23,218 nt of DNA from NCBI GenBank assembly GCA_003151535.1, contig PLXT01000042.1:88225-111442 (forward strand), in the 5' to 3' direction. Positions within the stretch are counted from its first letter, which is position 1; each line of letters begins with the position of its first letter. Made by a program: the position numbers and the translations under genes. The notes beneath the pieces are model-generated. The model had not been told where the DNA came from. It saw only the letters and a list, made by a program, of their open reading frames with translations, and made no database searches. This document shows positions 14,777 to 23,096 of the stretch, piece by piece. Source of the stretch: Methanobacterium sp. Its GTDB lineage: Archaea > Methanobacteriota > Methanobacteria > Methanobacteriales > Methanobacteriaceae.

Positions 14777-16481
14777 AGTTGAAGAATTTTAATAATTTTT
14801 TAAGCGGTAATGTGTTAACAATATCCCCTTTTTTTGCCCATCCCCGCCTTGCTGTTGAAACACCCAGATCCATGTTTTTTAGTTCTGGTATTGAATGAGC
14901 ATCTGTATTTATTACAAGTTTACACCCATGTTCAACAGCAATTTTAATATCCATATCCTTAAGATCTAGCCTATTCATCTGACTGTTAACCTCGAGCAGT
15001 GTGCCTGTGTCATTGGAGGTCTCAAAGATCCTTTCAAGATCCAATTCATATGCATTTCGTTCCTGAATCTTCCTACCCATTGGGTGGGCGATTATATTGA
15101 TGTTATCATTTTCCATTGCAGATATAATCCTGCGTGTTAATTCGTTTTTATTTTGTTTGAACCCTGAGTGAATTCCTGCTATAACAATATCCATATCTTT
15201 GAGGATTTTATCAGGAACATCAGGAAGTCCATATGAATCAATATTGGTTTCAATACCCTTGAGTATCTCAATGTCGTCAATTTCATTGTTGATATTGGTG
15301 ATTTCATGCATCTGTTTTAGTATGGTTTTTTCGTTCATACCATTGGCAATTCTAAGGGTTCCTGAATGGTCAGTTATAGCTATATACTCATATCCCATTT
15401 TTTTTGCTTCATATGCCATATCATTTATATTAGCGGATCCATCACTCCATTCTGTATGCATCTGAAGATCACCACAGATATCACTATGATTTAAAAGTAT
15501 TGGTAATCTATTATTAATTGCTGCCTCTATTTCACCGGTATTTTCTCTTAATTCGGGTTCTATATAATCCATTCCTAAAGTTTTGAAGATATCCTCTTCT
15601 GTACGGCCTGCAAGAAGATTATCCCCCCTAAAAATTCCATATTCACTGAGTTTAAGTCCTTTTGTAATGGCTATTCTACGAAGTTCCACATTTGTTTCCT
15701 TAGATCCTGTAAAGTACATTAATGCGGATCCGAATATTTCATCTTCAAACGCCCTCAGGTCCACATCAATACCATTTTCTTTTAATCTTACAGTTGATTT
15801 GGTTGGACCCTTCACAACAACATCGTCCACTAGATCGATACCACTGAAATATTCCTTAACTTCGTTTGGTTTGTTGGTTGTGACGAGTATATCTATATCC
15901 CCAACTGTTTCCTTCCTTCTTCTTATGGAACCTGCTATTTCAACCCTAAAAACATAATCAAGATCTGCAAGATCTTCTTTTATTTTCTTTGCAACGGGCA
16001 GTATATGCCCAAGAAGATTTCTTCCAGTACTCTTTCTTGCAAAATCTATATTTATGAGTATTTTTCGTTCGGTTTTATCGCCCATTCCCTTAAGTCTTCT
16101 GATCCTGTGTCTTTTGGCATTTTTTTCGAGATCATCTAGATTCTTGATGCCCAGTTCATTGTATAGTTGTTTAATGCTTCGCGGCCCTAAACCTTCAACA
16201 GCCATCAATGCATCATAATCAACGGGAAATTCCTTTTTTAGATTGTTAAGATATTCTAATGAGCCAGTTTCAACTATTTCTTCGATCTTATCCGCAATTT
16301 TTGCACCTATACCTGGCAGTTCTTGAAGCCTGCCCTCATTTTTTATGTCTTCTATATCTTCAGATAGAGTATCAACTGTATGTGCTGCCCTTCGATATGC
16401 CTTTGTTCTAAAATCAACAGCTTCAATTTCCATTAAATCTGCTACTTGATTCAATATGGCTGCAACTAACTGATTTTTCAT
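14775..16481 (-). CDS. polX: DNA polymerase/3'-5' exonuclease PolX
   Basis: A 568-aa protein, near the usual length of bacterial and archaeal PolX (about 570). It has a helical 8-kDa-like N-terminal domain with RAYRRAAHTVD, helix-hairpin-helix motifs at about 54-73 (ELPGIGAKIADKI) and 97-112, and a pol beta-type palm with AGSIRRRKETVGDIDIL (Asp195, Asp197) and VDVDLRAF (third Asp). The C-terminal PHP domain starts DLQMHTEWSDGS at about 338, with ITDHSG, IAGIHSG, AHPMGR and NTDAHS as metal ligands. It fills short gaps in base excision repair and has metal-dependent 3'-5' exonuclease activity. TTG 16520 would add 13 residues; ATG 16481 gives the family start MKNQLVAAILNQVADLME. No Shine-Dalgarno is visible, so it may be leaderless. 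Confidence 0.93.
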   Translation of the reverse strand: MKNQLVAAILNQVADLMEIEAVDFRTKAYRRAAHTVDTLSEDIEDIKNEGRLQELPGIGAKIADKIEEIVETGSLEYLNNLKKEFPVDYDALMAVEGLGPRSIKQLYNELGIKNLDDLEKNAKRHRIRRLKGMGDKTERKILINIDFARKSTGRNLLGHILPVAKKIKEDLADLDYVFRVEIAGSIRRRKETVGDIDILVTTNKPNEVKEYFSGIDLVDDVVVKGPTKSTVRLKENGIDVDLRAFEDEIFGSALMYFTGSKETNVELRRIAITKGLKLSEYGIFRGDNLLAGRTEEDIFKTLGMDYIEPELRENTGEIEAAINNRLPILLNHSDICGDLQMHTEWSDGSANINDMAYEAKKMGYEYIAITDHSGTLRIANGMNEKTILKQMHEITNINNEIDDIEILKGIETNIDSYGLPDVPDKILKDMDIVIAGIHSGFKQNKNELTRRIISAMENDNINIIAHPMGRKIQERNAYELDLERIFETSNDTGTLLEVNSQMNRLDLKDMDIKIAVEHGCKLVINTDAHSIPELKNMDLGVSTARRGWAKKGDIVNTLPLKKLLKFFN

Positions 16482-16681
16482 AGTTATATATTGTTTGCCA
16501 GAAGTAATAATTTTTTCCAATTAGCTTAAATCCAAATAATTTAGTTTTAAATAAAAATAAGATATTAAAATAATTAAAATAGGATATTGGTTCTTAATAA
16601 CTCCCCATCTAAATAAATATAATTAGATAATTTAATATATGAGTATTTTGAAACGTGTTATTAATTATAACTGGTTTAAAA

Positions 16682-17349
16682 ATGTCCAATGAAAGGATTT
16701 TGATTTTAACTGATGATAACAAGGATAAGACTAACCTAGTTCAATGCGTGAGATTCACCATAGGGTAAAAAATAACTTGCAAATAATTTCCAGTCTACTA
16801 AATCTCCAGTCACAATATATTAAAGACAAATATGCCCTGGACATATTTAGTGATAGCTAGAATAGGGTCAGATCAATGGCTATAATACATGAAAAACTCT
16901 ACAAATCAGAGAGTATGTCTAAAATAGATTTTGCTGACTACATATCAGATCTGGCTGATAGCCTATTTTACAACCACAATGTGAATAAATCAAGAATAAA
17001 ATTAAACAAAAATATGGATAAGATATACTTCAATGTCGACACAGCTATACCGTGTGGACTAATTATCAATGAGTTAATAACCAACTGTCTTAAACATGCT
17101 TTTCCTAATGATATAAATGGAGAAGTTAGTATAGATCTACTTAAGATTGAGGACAAATATGTTTTGAGCGTGAATGATAATGGGGTAGGATTCCCAGAGA
17201 ATATTGATTATAAAAATACAGAATCTCTTGGTTTACAACTAGTAACTAACCTTGTAAATCAAATTGATGGTACAATCGAATTAGATAACGTGGATGGTTC
17301 GAGTTTCAGAATTATATTTAAAGAATTAGAATATAAGAAGCGTTTATAA
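16682..17349 (+). pseudogene. Decayed HisKA_2-type sensor histidine kinase
   Basis: ATG 16682 reads MSNERILILTDDNKDKTN, resembling a receiver domain start (ILI-V-x-D-D), then runs out of frame at TAA 16768. From about 16744 another frame gives REIHHRVKNNLQIISSLLNL, the HisKA_2 phosphorylation box, then IFSDS, a TAG at 16858-16860 where relatives have Gln (x-SQNRVRSMA), and continues NRVRSMAIIHEKLY. The remainder, from ATG 16876, is an intact HATPase: NELITNCLKHAF (N box), DNGVGFPENID (G1) and LGLQLVTNLVNQIDGTIEL (G2). The PAS/GAF or receiver part between start and H box is missing, so deletion, frameshift and nonsense have all occurred. A free 157-aa ATPase fragment starting at 16876 might still be made but would lack its His. 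Confidence 0.75.
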
Positions 17350-17431
17350 AAATCTAGGAATATCCTATAGTATTGGGTCATAAAATTTATTTGTTAAAAA
17401 AGATAGAAATTCAATAAGGGTGTGATTTTCT

Positions 17432-17920
17432 ATGGCTGAAGATGAAAAATATGAAGCAGCAAGTTTTGCTGCGGGCTGTTTTTGGGGAGTTGAAGAAACT
17501 TTCAGAGAATTGGATGGTGTTATATCTATAATAGTAGGATATATGGGTGGACACACCGAAGATCCAACCTATAGTGATGTATGTTCTGGAGGGACGGGAC
17601 ATGCAGAAACTGTTCAGGTAACTTATGACCCTAACAAAATATCATATAATAAGTTACTAGACACATTTTGGAATAAACATGACCCAACTACTAAAAACAA
17701 GCAGGGACCCGATGTAGGTTCACAATATCGTTCTATTATATTCTACTACAATGAAGATCAGAGAAATCTTGCTATAGAATCGAAGAATAAACTTGAGGCA
17801 TCTGACAAATATAAAAACCCTATAGTTACAGAGATCATTCCTGCACCTAAATTTTATCCAGCAGAAGATTATCATCAACAGTATCTTAAAAAGAGGGGTA
17901 AAAAATTCTGTGGAATCTAA
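17432..17920 (+). CDS. msrA: Peptide-methionine (S)-S-oxide reductase MsrA
   Basis: A 162-aa MsrA of usual length. GCFWG with catalytic Cys16 near the N-terminus, then GVISIIVGYMGGHTEDPTY and GTGHAETVQVTYDP, the classical substrate-pocket motifs (Glu and Tyr pairs), GSQYRSIIF, and FYPAEDYHQQYL. A C-terminal Cys160 (KKFCGI) is the probable resolving residue. It repairs oxidised methionine in proteins in the cytoplasm at the expense of thioredoxin. The Shine-Dalgarno GGGTGTGAT precedes ATG 17432 by 6 nt. Convergent with exoD; a 13-T run separates the two stops. Confidence 0.96.
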   Translation: MAEDEKYEAASFAAGCFWGVEETFRELDGVISIIVGYMGGHTEDPTYSDVCSGGTGHAETVQVTYDPNKISYNKLLDTFWNKHDPTTKNKQGPDVGSQYRSIIFYYNEDQRNLAIESKNKLEASDKYKNPIVTEIIPAPKFYPAEDYHQQYLKKRGKKFCGI

Positions 17921-17926
17921 ATAACA

Positions 17927-17939
17927 TTTTTTTTTTTTT
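17927..17939 (+). terminator. Oligo-T terminator after msrA
   Basis: Thirteen T in a row 7 nt after the stop codon, a strong archaeal termination signal. Confidence 0.75.
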
Positions 17940-17980
17940 AGATATGAAAGTACGAATAGTTTATTTGAATAAAAAATCTC

Positions 17981-18619
17981 TTATGGATTTAAACCTAAGT
18001 AGGATATGATTATCAATATTATTTTAATTCCTATTGCAAATATTAAAATGTAGTATATGACAGTTGCTATGACAGTAACGTATCCCGCTAGTACCAAGTA
18101 TCCATCGTGTTCCAGATAACCTAAAGAAATAAAAAGAATTCCATATGAAGGTAAAAAATCTCCTAAAGGAGCTATTATGGGTGTTACTAGTAAAACGGCA
18201 CCAAATGATACCATGGCCCCGTTAATATGTTTTATTCTGTTACCTTGAACTAAAATGCATAGTCTTGGTTTTATAACCTTTTCTAGTGGAGTTAAAATAT
18301 TTAAAATTTCATTTAAAATCAAATTAAGGTCATGCTTGGATATATGTAGGTTCATGAAACGTTTTGGTATCAAAATAGGACTATTAAACCCTATTCTAAT
18401 ACTTAATAGAAATATGGCTGTTCCAAAGGGTATACTACTACCTGGAATTGAAACTGGAAGCAAAAAAGGGGCTGTTAAGATCATACAGGACATAAAAAGA
18501 CCACGCTCTCCAATTATATCCAGAAAATCTTCTAACCTAATCCCGTCTTCTGGAATTTTTGAAGAAATCTCATTAATGACCAGAGAAAAATGTTCAACGC
18601 TTTCAAATCTCTCAGACAT
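17981..18619 (-). CDS. ExoD-family membrane protein
   Basis: A 212-aa protein of the ExoD family (PF06055-type, about 200 aa). It opens with a soluble helical part, EDGIRLEDFLDIIGERGLF, then GLFMSCMILTAPFLLPVSIPG, the family's most conserved stretch (proline-rich 'PFLLPVSIPGSS-x-PFG'). Three or four membrane helices follow (about 50-85, 140-165 and 165-212). ExoD was named from exopolysaccharide production in rhizobia; its molecular role is unknown, including in archaea. ATG 18619 has GGTG 7 nt upstream and was preferred over ATG 18625, which would overlap that site. Confidence 0.85.
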   Translation of the reverse strand: MSERFESVEHFSLVINEISSKIPEDGIRLEDFLDIIGERGLFMSCMILTAPFLLPVSIPGSSIPFGTAIFLLSIRIGFNSPILIPKRFMNLHISKHDLNLILNEILNILTPLEKVIKPRLCILVQGNRIKHINGAMVSFGAVLLVTPIIAPLGDFLPSYGILFISLGYLEHDGYLVLAGYVTVIATVIYYILIFAIGIKIILIIISYLGLNP

Positions 18620-18877
18620 ACTCATACACCAATATAAACTGTAATTAAAGAATATAATAATTATTAATCATCTTTATACTTTAATATATGATTTTGAGTT
18701 ATTAAGTCCATAAATGGAAAATAACAGCTAATAATATATTCTGAATGCCATTATAATAAATTTATTGTATTAATAGATGATTCATAGGGTAAAATTTAAA
18801 TTATTTTAATTATATAACTCTTGTAAGGTTATTATTTGAGATTTTTATATTTAGATTCTGTTATCATGTTTATAGAG

Positions 18878-18890
18878 ATTTATAAAAATT
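18878..18890 (+). promoter_or_regulatory. TATA box of the thioesterase gene
   Basis: ATTTATAAAAATT, centred about 33 nt before TTG 18917, so the leader would be only about 10 nt long, just enough for the GGTG ribosome site at 18905-18908. Confidence 0.5.
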
Positions 18891-18916
18891 AAAAACTTTT
18901 TAGATGGTGTTCGATC

Positions 18917-19324
18917 TTGTTAGAAACAGAAAAAATCAAAGAATTTTTTAAGGGAGATAAACTTGCTGAATATCTTGGAATAGAACTTATAGATGTGTCA
19001 AAGGGGAAAGCCATCGCAAAAATGGTGGTGAAGGATGAACATCTTAATGGGATCAGTACAGTTCACGGTGGGGCCATTTTTACATTAGCAGATTTTACAT
19101 TTGCTGTAGCAGCCAACTCCCATGGTAGAGTCACAGTAGCAATTAACGCAAACATATCATTTATGAAGGCGGTAACCCATGGTACTTTAACAGCTGTTGC
19201 AAGGGAAGTATCTTTAAACCCTAAGATCGCTAGCTACACAGTTAATATATGCAACGATGAAGGTGAACTCATAGCAATATTTCAAGGATTAGCCTACAGA
19301 AAAAGGGATAAAATTACTTTCTAA
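18917..19324 (+). CDS. PaaI-type hotdog-fold thioesterase
   Basis: A 135-aa single hotdog domain of the size of PaaI/YbgC-like acyl-CoA thioesterases. Family marks are HLNGISTVHGGAIFTLADFT (the 'HGG-x-x-x-x-L-A-D' active-site helix, with Asp as catalytic residue) at about residues 40-60, VAINANISFMKAVTHGTL and the last strand FQGLAYRKRDK. Probably cleaves a small acyl- or aryl-CoA in the cytoplasm; the substrate is not readable from sequence. TTG start: GGTG lies at 18905-18908 and no in-frame ATG exists nearby. It has its own promoter. Confidence 0.88.
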   Translation: MLETEKIKEFFKGDKLAEYLGIELIDVSKGKAIAKMVVKDEHLNGISTVHGGAIFTLADFTFAVAANSHGRVTVAINANISFMKAVTHGTLTAVAREVSLNPKIASYTVNICNDEGELIAIFQGLAYRKRDKITF

Positions 19325-19418
19325 TCCTGTCTAAATGTCTATTAATATGATCAATCATTATCAATCCAATAAATGTTATTCATTAATTGGAAAAATATTA
19401 ATTCCTGTGAAACAATAA

Positions 19419-19428
19419 TACTATATAT
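19419..19428 (+). promoter_or_regulatory. TATA-box candidate for the ferritin-like gene
   Basis: ACTATATATT about 62 nt before ATG 19490; the leader would be about 35-40 nt and carries a strong GGAGGAGG Shine-Dalgarno. Confidence 0.4.
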
Positions 19429-19489
19429 TGAAAATTATTGAATTTTTACAGATTTAAAATTAAATTTTTACATTTGGAAGGAGGAGGAA

Positions 19490-19900
19490 ATGTTGGATAC
19501 AAAGGATATAATAAAATTGTTAAACGAAGATTTTGTTAGAGAACTTGAAGCATCGATGATCTATGTTTACAACTCTTTTATTATGAAAGAATGTGACCCT
19601 AGCAGAGTTACAGAGTCTATATCTGTAGATGAGATGAGGCATATGTGGTGGTTAGCAGATCTCATAACTAAAAGGGGCAGTAAACCAACAATGGAACATA
19701 AGGAATTGGATTTTGACGATGATGACCTTAAAAGCATGCTAAAACGTCAAATAAAATTAGAAAGTGATGGAATAGATAGATACAACCATCAAATTGATAT
19801 AATAGATGATGATGAAGTTGTAGGTGTTTTAAAGCACATACTCGACGAAGAGAAGAGACATAGAAAGGAATTTAAAATGAGATTGGAAGGGTTAGATTAA
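19490..19900 (+). CDS. Ferritin-like diiron protein
   Basis: A 136-aa four-helix bundle of the ferritin/rubrerythrin superfamily. Ligand candidates in order: Glu18 or Glu20 in helix 1 (FVRELEASMIYVYNSF), Glu48 and His51 (DEMRHMWW), Glu91 (KLESDGIDRY) and Glu121 with His124 (DEEKRHRKEF), giving the usual E...ExxH...E...ExxH set. It lacks the C-terminal rubredoxin domain of rubrerythrin. It may store iron, detoxify peroxide, or be an uncharacterised diiron oxidase. The ribosome site GGAGGAGG directly before the ATG is very strong, which predicts high translation. Convergent with the HIT gene. Confidence 0.87.
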   Translation: MLDTKDIIKLLNEDFVRELEASMIYVYNSFIMKECDPSRVTESISVDEMRHMWWLADLITKRGSKPTMEHKELDFDDDDLKSMLKRQIKLESDGIDRYNHQIDIIDDDEVVGVLKHILDEEKRHRKEFKMRLEGLD

Positions 19901-19923
19901 AAAAAAATTTATTCATATTGATA

Positions 19924-19932
19924 TTTTTTTTT
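19924..19932 (+). terminator. Oligo-T terminator after the ferritin-like gene
   Basis: Nine T in a row, 24 nt after the stop, in the gap between convergent genes. Confidence 0.55.
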
Positions 19933-20004
19933 AATTTCAAATAAAGTATCAACCTACCATCTATTCTATAATTTATTTACTGTCTATGGAAATTAATTAA
20001 AATC

Positions 20005-20466
20005 TTATCTATCTGACAAATTTGTTTTTATCACATCTATGATATTAAGTCTAATTTTGTCTGGAAGTGTCCTAAATGGTCTAGGTTTCATGGTTCCAAA
20101 GTATGGGTCTTCGAATGTTAGACCATCAAATTCTACCTCATGGTTGTACCTGGGAATGAAATGCCAGTGAACATGGGGATTTGGTGGTTTTTCAAGGTAA
20201 GATGCATTCATTAAAGATCCCCAATTGTACATTGTCACACCAAAGCTTTGTTTTACTGAAAATTCAAGGCTACCAACAAGCTTACCAAATTCTGTCCATT
20301 CTTCACTTGTAAGACTGGATAAATCTTCTGCTGGCCTGTTCAGTGCAACCACACAAGTTCCAATATTGCTCTGTTGAGGTGCAAGGAAAACTATCCAGTG
20401 TTTGGTATTACATATGTAATCTCCAAAGTTATACTTCTCAAGTTTTTTGCAGTAGTCACATTCCAA
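20005..20466 (-). CDS. HIT-family (histidine triad) hydrolase
   Basis: A 153-aa protein with the histidine-triad motif NPHVHWHFIPRY (His98, His100, His102), the nucleotide-binding active site of Fhit/HINT enzymes, and an N-terminal CxxC (Cys3, Cys6) that may hold zinc with a later ligand, as in many HIT proteins. Probably cleaves dinucleoside polyphosphates or nucleotide phosphoramidates. A longer frame starts at TTG 20493 / ATG 20490, but GGAGGG (20478-20473) lies inside it, exactly 6 nt before TTG 20466; starting there gives a protein beginning MECDYCKKLEKYN, like its relatives. I therefore chose TTG 20466. Confidence 0.85.
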   Translation of the reverse strand: MECDYCKKLEKYNFGDYICNTKHWIVFLAPQQSNIGTCVVALNRPAEDLSSLTSEEWTEFGKLVGSLEFSVKQSFGVTMYNWGSLMNASYLEKPPNPHVHWHFIPRYNHEVEFDGLTFEDPYFGTMKPRPFRTLPDKIRLNIIDVIKTNLSDR

Positions 20467-20610
20467 ACATATCCCTCCATTATGATTCATCAATAAATTT
20501 AAACAATAATAACCTTTAACATAGCATTATATATTAATAACCATCTCTATTAACTATTGGATTAAGTATTTGCTTTACATATTAAATATCAAAATTAAAG
20601 AGAGAATAGA

Positions 20611-20982
20611 ATGGATTCAAAAAGAGAAAAATTAGAGGATCTAGAAGAACAACTTGTACTTTTATACAGGTTTGTAGCACAAAATAACTCGTTTAAAAAA
20701 TTTTATTACGAAGGTGTTGATGTTAAACCATCATTTAAAGATGAAACTGGGATCTTAGCCGAACTCATCTCGAATGATGATTCTGAGGAAATTCTTAAAA
20801 CATGTATTATGGAACTTGAAGAATCTAAGCAAGAAAATGACAACGATGATACCCAAGAAAAACCAAAGTTTCACGAAGTACTTGATTCATATGATACAGA
20901 AGTTCTCTACAAGAAGTATGGTATGAGTGGTGTTGAAGATGTTGATAAACTGGATCTCAAAAAGATAATCAGCTCACTATAG
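20611..20982 (+). CDS. Acidic protein of unknown function
   Basis: A 123-aa acidic protein without membrane segment or Cys-based motif (one Cys). It begins with a coiled-coil-like helix (KLEDLEEQLVLLYRFVAQ), then NSFKKFYYEGVDVKPSF, a helical part ETGILAELISNDDSEEIL, an acidic linker around 70-90 and KFHEVLDSYDTEVLYKKYG. The GAGAGAA before ATG is a moderate ribosome site. A TATA candidate (TTATATATTAATAA, about 20526-20539) precedes it. It probably belongs to a family restricted to methanogens; I do not recognise a function. Confidence 0.65.
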   Translation: MDSKREKLEDLEEQLVLLYRFVAQNNSFKKFYYEGVDVKPSFKDETGILAELISNDDSEEILKTCIMELEESKQENDNDDTQEKPKFHEVLDSYDTEVLYKKYGMSGVEDVDKLDLKKIISSL

Positions 20983-21025
20983 AGTAAATTCAGATTAATT
21001 ATATTAATAATAACAATGCAATTGA

Positions 21026-21640
21026 TTAAATTTTATACATTATATCCTTAAAATCCTTTCGGGGGGTTACTATCATATTTATTTTCTCATCATGGGATAC
21101 CATTGGTACCCTCTCAATAATTTGAATCTCGTGTACTGTGGTTACAACTGGAGTTCCTATCCCTATTTTTTTATTATTCTTTAAATATGATATCTCCATG
21201 TCACCGTAGCCACCACCTTTACCCACTCTTCCGCCATACATGTCAACGGCTACGGAACCCTCAACCACCATATCAATATTTGGAATTGAAGTTACTTTAC
21301 AACCGTGTTTAAAAGCCCCTTCAATGGTTGAAGCTTCCTCCTCATTACCAATTGTACATGATGATTCCAGGAAGATATATCCATTTAAAAGTTTTGGAGA
21401 TGCCATGATGAGATCCTTACCATCGGAAAAGGCGTTTTTTCTAACGGTCTTTTGAGCTGTATCAGGACTTACAAATATAGTATTGCTTTTTTTCCACTCT
21501 AATGAGTTTCTTAATATGTTAGAAGCTTTAATTGAACCTTGGAAGTCTGGTATTCTACCATAACTATTTGATATTGATAAGTTTCTGTTTTCCATTTTCT
21601 CCCAGATCATTTTTCTTATAGATTCCTTTGTCTTGCTCAA
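21026..21640 (-). CDS. 5-formyltetrahydrofolate cyclo-ligase family protein
   Basis: A 204-aa protein with the family pattern: KTKESIRKMIWEKMENR at the N-terminus, SLEWKKSNTIFVSPD, and the signature GGRVGKGGGYGDMEISYL (phosphate-binding 'G-x-G-x-GYYD-like' loop), followed by IGIGTPVVTTVHEIQI and the closing HDEKINMIVTP. The bacterial enzyme converts 5-formyl-THF to methenyl-THF with ATP. Methanogens use tetrahydromethanopterin, so the true substrate may be a different formyl or pterin compound. TTG start at 21640 with GGGGA about 8 nt upstream; no in-frame ATG fits better. The next gene, in the opposite direction, has its own promoter. Confidence 0.85.
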   Translation of the reverse strand: MSKTKESIRKMIWEKMENRNLSISNSYGRIPDFQGSIKASNILRNSLEWKKSNTIFVSPDTAQKTVRKNAFSDGKDLIMASPKLLNGYIFLESSCTIGNEEEASTIEGAFKHGCKVTSIPNIDMVVEGSVAVDMYGGRVGKGGGYGDMEISYLKNNKKIGIGTPVVTTVHEIQIIERVPMVSHDEKINMIVTPRKDFKDIMYKI

Positions 21641-21876
21641 TTAGTATTCCCCATTTAAATTAAATATTTTTAGTATGAACATTAGTTTAAATCACTAAAT
21701 TAATAACAATTTACAATTAATAATCATTAACAAAGATTAAATTCTCATCCTAAGGTTATTTAAGGTTTTAAAGGGTTATTTAGTTAGTAATACCATAACA
21801 AAGTTTATAAGCTTGTAGAACAATTACTTATAACCATATTTTTTTTAAATGTGACGAATCGATAATAGAATATAAG

Positions 21877-21898
21877 CATTTATATACTATATAATAAG
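21877..21898 (+). promoter_or_regulatory. TATA region of the HMG-CoA synthase transcript
   Basis: TTTATATA (21879-21886) is followed immediately by ACTATATAATAAG (21887-21899, an alternative box). Expected transcript starts fall at about 21908 or 21917, just before or just after ATG 21913. Confidence 0.5.
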
Positions 21899-21912
21899 TT
21901 AATATTAGTTTA

Positions 21913-21981
21913 ATGAGAATTATAGGTACAACTATAAAAAAATTAGATTATCATAAAGATTACGACGGTTGTGATATATAA
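21913..21981 (+). CDS. Possible 22-residue leader peptide upstream of HMG-CoA synthase
   Basis: ATG 21913 opens a frame MRIIGTTIKKLDYHKDYDGC... of 22 codons whose TAA (21979-21981) overlaps the start of the next gene (TAATG). It has no ribosome site, but the TATA box places transcription start only a few bases upstream, so it could be translated as a leaderless message. It may be chance; the second TATA candidate would start the RNA inside it. Confidence 0.3.
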   Translation: MRIIGTTIKKLDYHKDYDGCDI

Positions 21982-23030
21982 TGGCAGGAATAGTAGGATA
22001 TGGAGTTCATGTACCTTCATATAGGATAAAAGTAGAGGAAATAGCTAAAGTTTGGGGCGATGACGCCAAAGCAATATCAAGAGGACTGGTTATGCAGGAA
22101 AAATCTGTACCAGGCCCAGATGAAGACACAGCAACAATTTCAGTTGAAGCAGCAAGAAATGCCCTTAAACGAGCTATGATTGATCCTCAGAAAATAGGTG
22201 CAGTATACGTGGGTTCAGAATCACACCCATATGCAGTCAAACCTACAGCAACAATAGTTGCAGAGGCTGTGGAAGCAGCCCCAGAAATGACAGCAGCTGA
22301 CCTTGAATTTGCTTGTAAAGCAGGAACAGCAGCCATGCAAGTATGTATGGGATTAGTTGACTCGGGAATAATTGAATATGGACTTGCTATAGGATCAGAT
22401 ACCGCACAGGGCGCTCCTGGAGATGCTTTAGAATATACTGCATCAGCTGGTGGAGCAGCATATGTTATTGGAAAACAAAATACTGTAGCAGACTTTGAGG
22501 GAACTTACAGTTTTACAAGTGATACACCGGACTTCTACAGAAGGGAAGGTCAGCCCTACCCTAAACATGGTGGAAGATTCACTGGTGAACCAGCATTCTT
22601 CAAACATGTGCTTTCAGGTGCAAAGGGACTCTTTGATAAGATTGGTACAGAAGCATCAGACTATGACCATGTAGTTTTCCATCAACCTAACGGTAAATTT
22701 TATATAAGGGTGGCTAAAAAACTTGGATTTACTGAAGAACAGTACAAAACCGGATTATTAACCCCTATGATAGGTAACACTTACTCAGGTGCAACTCCAC
22801 TCGGACTTGCTGCAGTACTGGACATTGCAAAACCAGGTGATAGAATCATGGCAGTTTCATATGGTTCAGGTGCTGGAAGCGATGCATTTAGTATGACTGT
22901 AAACGACAGAATAGGAGACGTTCAAGGAAATGCTCCGAAGGTCACCGATATGATCAGTAAAAAGAGCTATGTTGATTATGCTGTTTATGCTAAATACAAG
23001 GGAAAACTTAGAATGGCTTGGATGCCCTAA
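21981..23030 (+). CDS. Hydroxymethylglutaryl-CoA synthase (archaeal type)
   Basis: A 349-aa archaeal HMG-CoA synthase. Cys112 in LEFACKAGTAAMQ is the acyl-acceptor, His234 in VVFHQPNGKF and Glu80 in VGSESHPYAVKP complete the catalytic set, and GNTYSGATPLGLAAVLD and SYGSGAGSDAF are the C-terminal thiolase-fold motifs. It condenses acetoacetyl-CoA and acetyl-CoA to HMG-CoA, the committed mevalonate step for isoprenoid lipids. In archaea it forms a channelled complex with the thiolase and a DUF35 protein, encoded together; the thiolase begins 124 nt downstream here. A GTGAT ribosome site sits 5 nt before the ATG. Usual length is about 345-350 aa. Confidence 0.96.
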   Translation: MAGIVGYGVHVPSYRIKVEEIAKVWGDDAKAISRGLVMQEKSVPGPDEDTATISVEAARNALKRAMIDPQKIGAVYVGSESHPYAVKPTATIVAEAVEAAPEMTAADLEFACKAGTAAMQVCMGLVDSGIIEYGLAIGSDTAQGAPGDALEYTASAGGAAYVIGKQNTVADFEGTYSFTSDTPDFYRREGQPYPKHGGRFTGEPAFFKHVLSGAKGLFDKIGTEASDYDHVVFHQPNGKFYIRVAKKLGFTEEQYKTGLLTPMIGNTYSGATPLGLAAVLDIAKPGDRIMAVSYGSGAGSDAFSMTVNDRIGDVQGNAPKVTDMISKKSYVDYAVYAKYKGKLRMAWMP

Positions 23031-23096
23031 TAAACACCCTTAAATATATTATTTAAATAAATATAATACAAATTACTTAAAATTAATAAATTCGGG

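Noticed and set aside
15583..15957. 124-codon plus-strand frame opposite polX
   Set aside because: Serine/proline-rich composition typical of antisense reading of the conserved polymerase palm; no ribosome site.
16876..17349. Intact small ATPase/kinase gene of 157 aa
   Set aside because: The H box and a matching HisKA_2 region lie in the same frame upstream of a TAG, so it is a fragment of a kinase; no ribosome site precedes ATG 16876.
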